A stretch of 64,000 nucleotides of DNA from Desulfobaccales bacterium (GTDB lineage Bacteria > Desulfobacterota > Desulfobaccia > Desulfobaccales > 0-14-0-80-60-11), in NCBI GenBank assembly GCA_041648175.1, contig JBAZPO010000006.1:124001-188000 (forward strand), given 5' to 3'. Under the pieces are notes generated by a model, which did not search any database, was not told the origin of the DNA, and saw nothing but the letters and a program-made list of their open reading frames with translations. The position numbers were made by a program, and so were the translations under genes. This document shows, one piece after another, positions 16,128-23,274 of the stretch (position 1 is its first letter; the number at the start of each line of letters is the position of its first letter).

Positions 16128-17195
16128 TCAATTCCATAATTTTACTGTCACAAAGGGGCCCTGGTTTACCGGCGGGGTCTCGCCCTGGGCCACCCACAGG
16201 AGGCGCTCCCCGGGATTAAAGATGGCCGAGACCGCGGTGCCGGCATTGGCAACTTGGGTATCGGCGAGAATGCTTTGGATATCTTGCTCCCCCACCTGCC
16301 GATCCCGGGCCAGGTGCTGGAGGCGCTCATTGCGGGCCTGGCTGTAGGCTTCGGAGAAATGATAGGCGGAGAGGGTGGAATGGGGAGGAGGCGGAGGAAA
16401 GCGCCCTTTCAGTACCTGCATGGCCGGGCTTTGAAAATGATTGGTGGTGGTGAGGACCCCATGGTGGGGACGGCGCACCACGCCATGCCGGGCCGAGAGC
16501 TCTAGCACCACGGCTTCTTTGGGACCGCAGAGCAATAGATTGTTGCCGATGGTGCCGGGTGATTTCAGGACACGCGCGGCCACCGCACTCACGGTATCTC
16601 CGTCTTCCAGGGCCTGCCGGTAGCGCAGCGCCGCCGGAATCCCTTTAAGGGAACGCTCCCGGCTCATGGCAGAGAGTTGGGCCAGGGCCACACCGGCATA
16701 ATTCATGCCGGTGCAGATCCCCACATATCCCGGCCAGGCTAACGAGACCAGACGTTGCCCCTGATGCGGTTCCAGGAGAAATAGGGTCTTGAGTTGAGCC
16801 AAGGGTTCGATGAAGAGCGGGTAATCCAGGTTGCGCCCCATGAGATAAGCCCGATCGGCGGTGCGGCGCTCTCCTACCGCCAAGGCCGAGCACCGGGGGC
16901 TGTTGTTAGCCAGATCATCCACCACATTGATGAGCAGCAGGCTGCCCAGCCCCAAATCGGCTCCGGCCGCGACCCCGGCCAACTCCTCTCGCAGGTGTGG
17001 CGGGATGTGGGGTAAAAACCCCCGGGCCAGCCAGGTAAGGAGGCCGAACAAAGGTAGGGCTCCGGCATACAGACTGATCCGGGCCAGGTAGGTCAAGAGG
17101 ACCCGCCGCAGCACGCGGATGTCGTCGCCCAGGATTTGCCCGTGGCGACGGCCCCGCTCCGTGGGGGACCCCCAGAGCTCCAGCGTACGCAGCAT
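16128..17195 (-). CDS. C45 / acyltransferase-like Ntn-hydrolase
   Basis: A 355-aa protein resembling the acyl-CoA:6-aminopenicillanate acyltransferase / peptidase C45 group, N-terminal nucleophile hydrolases that cut linear amide bonds after self-processing. The N-terminal GSPTERGRRHGQILGDDI matches the family's entry helix. The probable nucleophile is the Cys in NNSPRCSALAV (about residue 120). Later motifs are MGRNLDYP, PGYVGICTGMNYAGVALA and LTTTNHFQSPA. I use ATG 17195 with AAGGAAGGG upstream instead of the frame start at 17249. No signal peptide is evident. The natural substrate is unknown. Confidence 0.82.
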   Translation of the reverse strand: MLRTLELWGSPTERGRRHGQILGDDIRVLRRVLLTYLARISLYAGALPLFGLLTWLARGFLPHIPPHLREELAGVAAGADLGLGSLLLINVVDDLANNSPRCSALAVGERRTADRAYLMGRNLDYPLFIEPLAQLKTLFLLEPHQGQRLVSLAWPGYVGICTGMNYAGVALAQLSAMSRERSLKGIPAALRYRQALEDGDTVSAVAARVLKSPGTIGNNLLLCGPKEAVVLELSARHGVVRRPHHGVLTTTNHFQSPAMQVLKGRFPPPPPHSTLSAYHFSEAYSQARNERLQHLARDRQVGEQDIQSILADTQVANAGTAVSAIFNPGERLLWVAQGETPPVNQGPFVTVKLWN

Positions 17196-17266
17196 ATACC
17201 CTTCCTTAATCAGCCCCTTGAGATCCACAGCCCGCTGGCTTGTGCCCACGATGGTTTTTCACGGCA

Positions 17267-17788
17267 TCATTTGGCAAGCGACCCAAGCCTTTTCAAGTCC
17301 ATCTGTTGCGCCGCGGTTTTTAATACCTCGAGATTATCGATGCCCTCACCATCGAGTTTTACCCAGAACCGGTCGGCCACACTGATGTTCAACTCACCCT
17401 GCTTGTCCCGCTGGCGGTAGGATTCCAGGGCTCTGAACCCCTGTACCTCGGTGGTGCGCACGGTCACTTCGGTACTTTCTATTTCCGGTTGTTGCCCCGT
17501 TAAAAAGGGGATGGGCTTCCCCAGGAAATCCATAATGATAATCTCGAGGGTCATGTCGCCAGCCCGGAAGGAGACCCTGGCTTCGCTCACCATCCCCTTG
17601 CCCTGCTTCAGGGTAGTACCGCAGGGCTTGCCTATCATAGCCCAGCCGGGGATTTTAATATCCATAAATGACAGCAGTTCCTGAAAATTGACCACCTCCG
17701 CCCGGGCTGGCAAGGCCAGGGTGCAGAGTATCACTAATAAGCCCAACAAGGTCATCGGCCGGCTTATTTTCATGGGATGGCCAGGCAT
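17267..17788 (-). CDS. Exported protein of unknown function
   Basis: A 173-aa protein with a signal peptide (MKISRPMTLLGLLVILCTLALPARA). The mature part reads as an alpha/beta fold with the motifs FMDIKIPGWAMIGKPCGT, ARVSFRAGDMTLEIIIMDF and VADRFWVKLDGEGIDN. It has one Cys and resembles conserved hypothetical periplasmic proteins; I do not recognise a family. The start at ATG 17788 has AGGGGA upstream; ATG 17773 is an alternative. It may be in an operon with the Ntn-hydrolase that follows 70 bases downstream. Confidence 0.7.
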   Translation of the reverse strand: MPGHPMKISRPMTLLGLLVILCTLALPARAEVVNFQELLSFMDIKIPGWAMIGKPCGTTLKQGKGMVSEARVSFRAGDMTLEIIIMDFLGKPIPFLTGQQPEIESTEVTVRTTEVQGFRALESYRQRDKQGELNISVADRFWVKLDGEGIDNLEVLKTAAQQMDLKRLGSLAK

Positions 17789-17842
17789 AGTTTTCCCCTG
17801 TGACAAACCTCTAAAATTTCTCCATGAGAAAACCCCGGGGAG

Positions 17843-18250
17843 TTATAGGCTTTCCCGGGAGTATTTCAACCAAAACGCGGTGGTCAGTCCCCAAATGATT
17901 CCAAAAAAAGTAATCAGGACCGGCGCCGTATAACCCAGTTCCAGCCCAAGCAGGCCTCGCCCCATTTTCGGGAAGATAACCAGCAACTGCACCAGCGTCT
18001 GCCCCAAGCTGTAGAGTGCCCCCCTGGTATAGTAAGACATCTTAAGGGGCAAGAAAAACAAGAACGCCCAGATGCCACCCCACACCATGTGCTGATAAAT
18101 CCACATGGGGGTCAGGGGCATGGCCATCTTGAATCCAAGCAGGGCGTTGAGGCCGGCGGCACCGAAGCCCCAGGCCACGATGGCCTTAACCAAGCCGCCG
18201 AAAGCGCCGGCGGCAAAAATCAGGCTGAGGTTGCGATAAAAGTTGTTCAT
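17843..18250 (-). CDS. Small four-helix membrane protein, paralogue 1
   Basis: A 135-aa integral membrane protein with about four hydrophobic segments. It starts NLSLIFAAGAFGGLVKAI and contains MVWGGIWAFLFFLPLKMSYY and GQTLVQLLVIFPKMGRGLLG. Start is ATG 18250 with AAGGAA upstream. The gene at 18432 is its paralogue, sharing the NLSLxFxAGxFGGL start, VWGGxWxxLFLxP, and SLGxxLVQLxLVFP. Function unknown. The two are on the same strand, separated by 180 bases. Confidence 0.72.
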   Translation of the reverse strand: MNNFYRNLSLIFAAGAFGGLVKAIVAWGFGAAGLNALLGFKMAMPLTPMWIYQHMVWGGIWAFLFFLPLKMSYYTRGALYSLGQTLVQLLVIFPKMGRGLLGLELGYTAPVLITFFGIIWGLTTAFWLKYSRESL

Positions 18251-18431
18251 ATGCGTTCCTTTGCAATGAGGGTCAAGGTGGTTGACCGGATTGGCAGGCA
18301 AATTTCAGGATTATCTGATTGACGTAATTTTAAAATATTTTTCTCCAGGCCCCAAAAAGTTTTCATGGCGGAGGCGAGAATTTCTCTGGAGGAATCGTGG
18401 TTGAGTTAGTGGTTTGGGGACCGGGCTAAAC

Positions 18432-18842
18432 TTATTTTCGGCGCACCAGGTTCAACCACCATGCCGCGGCAACTCCCCAGACGGCGTTATAGAACAACAC
18501 GAACACAGGCGTGAGCGCGCCAAGTTCCAGGCCCAAAGCGCCTTTGTGGGCTTGGAGGGGAAATACCAGGAAAAGTTGCACCAGACTGGGACCCAGGCTG
18601 AAGAGCAAGCCCCTAATCGGAAATGACACCCGGCCCATCGGCACCAGGAACAACAAACCCCAGAGCCCGCCCCACACCAGCTTGGGGTAGAGCAGGGCGG
18701 TGGAAAGCGGCGGGCCGATTTGGACCCCGAGGGCCTGGGCGATTCCCAGCCAACCAAACAGCCAGACTGCCAGGCAGTTGAGCAAGCCTCCGAAAAGCCC
18801 GGCCACAAAAACCAGGGAGAGATTTTTCAGGGAAAGGTTCAC
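18432..18842 (-). CDS. Small four-helix membrane protein, paralogue 2
   Basis: A 136-aa membrane protein. The N-terminal half (NLSLVFVAGLFGGLLNCLAV) and the core motifs LVWGGLWGLLFLVP and FSLGPSLVQLFLVFPLQAHKG mirror the neighbour at 17843, so the pair arose by tandem duplication. GAGG precedes the ATG. It lies just downstream of the MFS transporter. No known enzymatic residues are visible. A role in envelope or transport is only a guess. Confidence 0.72.
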   Translation of the reverse strand: MNLSLKNLSLVFVAGLFGGLLNCLAVWLFGWLGIAQALGVQIGPPLSTALLYPKLVWGGLWGLLFLVPMGRVSFPIRGLLFSLGPSLVQLFLVFPLQAHKGALGLELGALTPVFVLFYNAVWGVAAAWWLNLVRRK

Positions 18843-18860
18843 GGTAACCTCCTCAAGAGA

Positions 18861-20492
18861 TTATTTGAGACTCCTGATGAACTTTCTCCGATCTCGGCCC
18901 CGCCTGCCGTAGGCGTAGATCAAATGCTCGACCCGCGGCCGGTCATCACCGAGATGAAAAGAAAACGCCCGGTCTTCAATGACCCGGTCGGCCACGGTCA
19001 TCCGTTCGTGTTGCCGCCGGTGCTCCATCCAGGTTTCCATAATAAAGGTTTCTATAAAGCGGCCCGGATTGGTGGTATCCTGAAACAGCCCCCAGCGGAT
19101 GGCGCCGTCGCGGCGCCGGATGACGCCCAAGGCCCGCATGGCCTGGGCAAATTCTCGGGCCTCCCGGAGGTTAATCAGGTACTCCACCGTTACCAAAACT
19201 GGACCTTGTTCCGGTTTGGGCTCAAGGATCAGGTGAGGTTCAGGCCAGTGGAGAGACGGAGTCAGGTCCGAGTCCTCATCCAGGATGACCCGATAGCGGA
19301 TGGCGGCCAGGAGCCCCAGAACCAGACCTCCGGCGGAGTAGAGCAGGGCGGCCTTGAGGTCTTGATGCGTGGCCACCGCGCCCCAAATGACGCTGCCGCC
19401 ACTCAAGCCGCCGGCAAAAACCAGCATAAAGACGGCCAGTACCCGGGCCCGCACCCAGGCCGGGACCGCAATCTGGATGGCCACATTGAAGATGGAAACT
19501 ATCACCAGCCAGGCGCAGCCACTGACCACCATGGCCATTACCAAGACCATCATGGTGGGCACCAGAGCCAGGACCGCGATCATAGCGGCGGCGAGTATGG
19601 TCATGCCGGCCAATAGGACCTCGCCGGGAATCAGGCGTTGCATCCGGGGCAAAAGTAAGGCGCCGCCCACCGCGCCGGCCCCGAAACATCCCAAGAGGAT
19701 GCCGTAGTCGGCGGAACTGCCGCCCAGTTCATAGCGGACCACCAGGGGGAGAAGCGCCCACAGGGAGCTGCTAAAAAAGATGAAGATACCGACCCGCCAA
19801 AGCACGGCCTGTAACTTCGGGGAATGGCGGACATAGCGCAGCCCGGTGTGGATGGCGGCGGCCATGCGTTCCGCGGGCAAAGCGGTGTCGGTGACCGGGC
19901 GCTCCCAGCGGTACAAGACCACCATTACCGCCAGGAAAGAAAGGGCATTGAGGGCAAAGGTGGCTCCGGCTCCGGCTGTGGCCACGAGGATGCCTCCCAG
20001 CGCCGGTCCCACGGCCCGGGATACATTAAATCCGGCGCCGTTCAAGGAAATGGCCTGGGTCAGTTCGCAACGGGGCACCAGTTCGGGCATAATGGCCTGC
20101 CAGGCCGGGGCATTCATGGCGGCGCCCAGGCCCAGCAGAAAGGTGAAACTCAGCAGCACCCACGGCGAGGCGGCCCCCAGGAAAGTCAGGGCGGCCAGGA
20201 GTGCTGCGGCCACCATCATCCAGGCCTGGGTCACCAAGAGCAGCCAGCGACGGTCGATAATATCCGCCAGGGCCCCGGCGGGCAGCGCCAACAGGAACAT
20301 GGGCAAGATGCTGGCGGCCTGGACCAGGGCCACCATAACCGGAGAGGTGGAGAGCGACGTCATGAGCCAGGCCGCGCCCACGCTTTGCATAAAGGTGCCG
20401 ATATTGGAAACAATGGTGGCAATCCATAAGGCCCGGAACACCGGATGGCTGAAGGGGATCCAAGGCGAGATGGCGGCAGCGGCAGTTTTCAT
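18861..20492 (-). CDS. MFS transporter with C-terminal soluble extension
   Basis: A 543-aa major facilitator of the MFS_3 (EntS-like) group. About twelve hydrophobic segments fill residues 15-410, with the loop 2-3 motif GALADIIDRRWLL. The last 130 residues form a soluble domain (VEYLINLREAREFAQAMRAL, then GRFIETFIMETWMEHRRQHER) that resembles the ABM-like tail of this group. The substrate is probably a drug, siderophore or metabolite. The start is uncertain: ATG 20492 has no ribosome site, and GTG 20555 is the other choice. Confidence 0.85.
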   Translation of the reverse strand: MKTAAAAISPWIPFSHPVFRALWIATIVSNIGTFMQSVGAAWLMTSLSTSPVMVALVQAASILPMFLLALPAGALADIIDRRWLLLVTQAWMMVAAALLAALTFLGAASPWVLLSFTFLLGLGAAMNAPAWQAIMPELVPRCELTQAISLNGAGFNVSRAVGPALGGILVATAGAGATFALNALSFLAVMVVLYRWERPVTDTALPAERMAAAIHTGLRYVRHSPKLQAVLWRVGIFIFFSSSLWALLPLVVRYELGGSSADYGILLGCFGAGAVGGALLLPRMQRLIPGEVLLAGMTILAAAMIAVLALVPTMMVLVMAMVVSGCAWLVIVSIFNVAIQIAVPAWVRARVLAVFMLVFAGGLSGGSVIWGAVATHQDLKAALLYSAGGLVLGLLAAIRYRVILDEDSDLTPSLHWPEPHLILEPKPEQGPVLVTVEYLINLREAREFAQAMRALGVIRRRDGAIRWGLFQDTTNPGRFIETFIMETWMEHRRQHERMTVADRVIEDRAFSFHLGDDRPRVEHLIYAYGRRGRDRRKFIRSLK

Positions 20493-20662
20493 GGTAGAGG
20501 CAAGGACGGTTGTTTGTTTTAAAATCAGCCTCGATTTCTCAACCGCAGAGGGCACTTATTTCAATATAAGCATCGATCCGGGTTTGTCATGCCTGTAAGG
20601 GTTTTAGGGGTTGATGACGGATAACGGCAATATGGTTAATGAAATTATGCGGGCAGGGAAAA

Positions 20663-20689
20663 CGGGGGCCTGAGTTCCTCAGACCCCCG
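20663..20689 (-). terminator. Rho-independent terminator after hcp
   Basis: 12-bp stem cgggggcctgag / ctcagacccccg (one mismatch) with a 3-base loop. On the minus strand it is followed by TTTTCCC. It lies 21 bases past the hcp stop. Confidence 0.7.
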
Positions 20690-20709
20690 CGGCTTACGAT
20701 GCGTTGGAA

Positions 20710-22338
20710 TTAACCCAGGATGGCCTTCAGGTCCTCATCCGGGGTGGTGATGGGCATGATGTTGAAGTTCTTCACCAGCACGTCCAGGACGTTGGGAGTG
20801 ATGAAGGCCGGGAGGCTGGGTCCCAGGCGGATGTTCTTGATGCCCAGGTAAAGGAGAGTCAGCAAGATGGCCACCGCTTTCTGTTCGTACCAGGAGCAGA
20901 TGATGGACAGGGGCAGGTCGTTGACTCCCACCCCGAAGGCGTTGGCCAGGGCCAGGGCGATTTGCACCGCGGAGTAGGCATCGTTGCACTGGCCTATGTC
21001 CAACAGCCGGGGGATGCCGCCGATGTCGCCCAGCTCTTTGTCAAAGAAGCGGAACTTGCCGCAGGCCAGGGTCATGACCACGGTATCCTTGGGGGTCTTC
21101 TCCACGAACTCGGTAAAGTAGTTGCGGGTGGGCTTGGCCCCGTCGCAGCCGCCCACCAGGAAGAAGTGGCGGATTTGCTTGTTCTTGACTGCGTCGATGA
21201 CCGCTCCCGCCACGCCCAGGACGGCGTTCCGGGCAAAACCGGTCATGACGGACTTGCCATTGCTGTCCTCGGCAAACCCCGGCATGGCCAGGGCCTTGTC
21301 TATCACCGGCTTAAAATTGAGATCCGGGATGTGGGTGATGCCGGGCCAGCCCACCAGACCCCGGGTGAACAGGTTGGGGGCATAAATCTCCTGAGGCCGC
21401 TGGATGCAGTTGGTGGTCATGACGATGGCGCCGGGGAACTGGGGGAATTCCTTGGCCTGGTTCTGCCAGGCGGTGCCGAAGTGGCCGTAGAAATGGGGAT
21501 ACTTCTTGAGACCGGGGTAGCCGTGGCAGGGGAGCATCTCGCCGTGGGTATAGACGTTGATACCTTTGCCTTCGCTCTGTTTCAGGATCTCTTCCAAATC
21601 CAGGAGGTCGTGCCCGGAAACCAGGATGGCCTTGCCTTTCTTATGCCCCAGGGGGACCTTGGTGGGCACCGGGTGGCCGTAGCGGCCGGTGTTGGCCGCG
21701 TCAAGCAATTCCATAGTCCGCAAGTTGATCTCGCCGCATTTCAACACCAGCGCCAAGGCGTCGTTCAAGCCCATATCTTTGGCCGCGGTGGCGGCCAGAC
21801 CCTCGTGGATGAAGGCATAGACCTTTTCGTCTTCTTGCCCCAAAATCCGGGCGTGATCGGCGTAGGCGCAGACTCCCTTAATGCCGAAAAGCAGGGTGTG
21901 TTTGAGGGCCAGGATATCGGGGTCAGCGGCGGGATAGGATTTGAGGCCCACCGTTTCCGCCTGTTTCAGCAAACCTTCCAGGGTGGCTTCGGGCTTTAAG
22001 GTGGCGGGACCCGCGCCTACATCCACCTTGCCGCCCGCCTTGGCGACTTTGGCTTTCAGTTGTTCCCTGAGTTCGACGCTCTTTTTGATCAACTTGACCA
22101 GGCGCTCGGGGTCGAAGTCCACGTTGGTCAGGGTCGAAAACGCCGCCTCGCAGGTGAAAACGTTGATATCCCGGTCGCTGACGCCCTTTTTACGACCTTC
22201 TACAGCCACCTGCGCCAGGCCCTGAAGACTATAAATCAATAAATCCTGGAGGGCCGCCACTTCGGGATTCTTACCGCAGACACCCTGAATGGTACAGCCC
22301 TCGCCTTTAGCCGCTTGTTCGCATTGATAACAAAACAT
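20710..22338 (-). CDS. hcp: Hydroxylamine reductase (hybrid cluster protein), class I
   Basis: A 542-aa cytoplasmic protein with the hybrid iron-sulfur-oxygen cluster, which reduces hydroxylamine or NO and protects anaerobes from nitrosative stress. The N-terminal cysteines CYQCEQAAKGEGCTIQGVCG (Cx2Cx8Cx5C) define class I, as in Desulfovibrio. Hybrid-cluster ligands fall in HGEMLPCHGYPGL, FLVGGCDGAKPTRNY, MTLACGKFRF and DIGQCNDAYSA. ATG 22338 has AGGAGG upstream. The neighbouring MerR gene is upstream on the same strand. A palindrome at 22437-22450, about 100 bp upstream, could be the binding site of a Crp/Fnr-type regulator such as HcpR. Confidence 0.95.
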   Translation of the reverse strand: MFCYQCEQAAKGEGCTIQGVCGKNPEVAALQDLLIYSLQGLAQVAVEGRKKGVSDRDINVFTCEAAFSTLTNVDFDPERLVKLIKKSVELREQLKAKVAKAGGKVDVGAGPATLKPEATLEGLLKQAETVGLKSYPAADPDILALKHTLLFGIKGVCAYADHARILGQEDEKVYAFIHEGLAATAAKDMGLNDALALVLKCGEINLRTMELLDAANTGRYGHPVPTKVPLGHKKGKAILVSGHDLLDLEEILKQSEGKGINVYTHGEMLPCHGYPGLKKYPHFYGHFGTAWQNQAKEFPQFPGAIVMTTNCIQRPQEIYAPNLFTRGLVGWPGITHIPDLNFKPVIDKALAMPGFAEDSNGKSVMTGFARNAVLGVAGAVIDAVKNKQIRHFFLVGGCDGAKPTRNYFTEFVEKTPKDTVVMTLACGKFRFFDKELGDIGGIPRLLDIGQCNDAYSAVQIALALANAFGVGVNDLPLSIICSWYEQKAVAILLTLLYLGIKNIRLGPSLPAFITPNVLDVLVKNFNIMPITTPDEDLKAILG

Positions 22339-22436
22339 GGTCAACCTCCTGAATTCTCTATTTTGAAAAACCCTTTGATCTGACTGGGCTTGAACCAAGG
22401 TTACAGGTAATTTAATGCCAGCCCCGCCATGCCGCC

Positions 22437-22450
22437 TTGACTTAAGACAA
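22437..22450. promoter_or_regulatory. Candidate Crp/Fnr-type (HcpR-like) operator upstream of hcp
   Basis: TTGACTTAAGACAA is a palindrome with a single mismatched pair (TTG-A-CTTAAG-A-CAA). Its left half TTGAC and overall span match the TTGAC-N4-GTCAA pattern used by HcpR-type regulators in sulfate reducers. It lies about 100 bases upstream of the hcp ATG. Confidence 0.45.
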
Positions 22451-22598
22451 AAGTTTCAACATTTTCTCAGCGCTGGGGAAAATTAGTCTCAATACGAAGA
22501 TTTTGGAGGCCTTTGGGGCGGAGCACTGAGGCAGGAAATGCCACCTCCTTGAGGACTATTGACAAAATTGTTAGCCTCAAAGATAGACATTAATTTAC

Positions 22599-22624
22599 AA
22601 AAAACCACCCTCCGGTGATTTTTT
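22599..22624 (-). terminator. Rho-independent terminator after the MerR gene
   Basis: Stem aaaaaaccacc / ggtgatttttt (one mismatch) with loop ctcc. It has A/T tracts on both sides and can end transcription from either strand; on the minus strand TTTTTT follows. It lies 60 bases past the MerR stop. Confidence 0.7.
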
Positions 22625-22682
22625 GCGGTTGGGAAACTCCGACAAGGGCCAGGACCCGTGAGGTAATTTCCGGACGGTAGCG

Positions 22683-23045
22683 CTATTCCAGGATTTCCTT
22701 GAGGGCCAGCAACTCGTCTCGGATGGACTTGAGGAGAGTCAACACCTGGTTGTCCATGGGGACGGGGAAGGGTCGGGACGGCAGCAAGCGATGCTGCTCC
22801 GGCTTGTAGTGCATCTGGCGGCGCATGGCTGCCAGGCTCAGTTTTTCTTCTTCACGCAGACGCTTGATTTCAAAGATAAGCTGGATATCGGCAGGGCGGT
22901 AGAGGCGGTGGCGAGAGCCGCGGCGGTTGGGTTTCAGGAGTTTGCCCTGGTTCTCCCAATACCGCAGCACATGGGTTTTCACCCCGGTGATACGGCTTAC
23001 CTCACCGATGGTGTAAAAGGCTTTGCGGGGGATATCCTCTTCCAC
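22683..23045 (-). CDS. MerR-family transcriptional regulator
   Basis: 120 aa. The N-terminal winged HTH (YTIGEVSRITGVKTHVLRYWENQGKLL, then RRGSRHRLYRPADIQLIFEIKRL) is a MerR domain. The C-terminal tail is short and lacks cysteines for metal sensing; it ends in a helical segment (QVLTLLKSIRDELLALKEIL) that can dimerise. Stand-alone MerR proteins of this size in Desulfobacterota are often located near pheT or growth genes; target here unknown. hcp lies downstream, but a terminator separates the two. Confidence 0.9.
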   Translation of the reverse strand: MEEDIPRKAFYTIGEVSRITGVKTHVLRYWENQGKLLKPNRRGSRHRLYRPADIQLIFEIKRLREEEKLSLAAMRRQMHYKPEQHRLLPSRPFPVPMDNQVLTLLKSIRDELLALKEILE

Positions 23046-23070
23046 GCTCTCCGTTACGAGCCTCTATTGA

Positions 23071-23210
23071 GAAAAGTTCAAGGTTCAAGGTTCAAAGTTA
23101 ACATAGTGTGCACACCGCGCTGCATTACCCAGGATTACGGCGGGCACGGAGGCCCGCCCCACCGGATTTTTCATGGTTTTGAGAAAGCCAAAAGGCTCTG
23201 GCGCGACTGC
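23071..23210. repeat. Composite dispersed repeat, copy B
   Basis: The modules of copy A (12199-12301) recur in the same order: aaaagttcaaggttcaagg tract, a GC-rich hairpin (ggcgggcacgg-aggcccgcc), ttcatggttttgaga, an agcc-aaaa-ggct palindrome, and gcgactgc. The element starts 26 bases upstream of the MerR start codon and may lie in its promoter region. Confidence 0.75.
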
Positions 23211-23274
23211 AATAATAAGTTGATCAAATGAAGCTTTTGTAGCTCGGTGATGGATCAAGCCTTTTAAACCGATC

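Noticed and set aside
20704..21999. Long plus-strand frame opposite hcp
   Set aside because: Composition is the antisense of a conserved enzyme (His/Gln/Gly/Val-rich without domains); no ribosome site.
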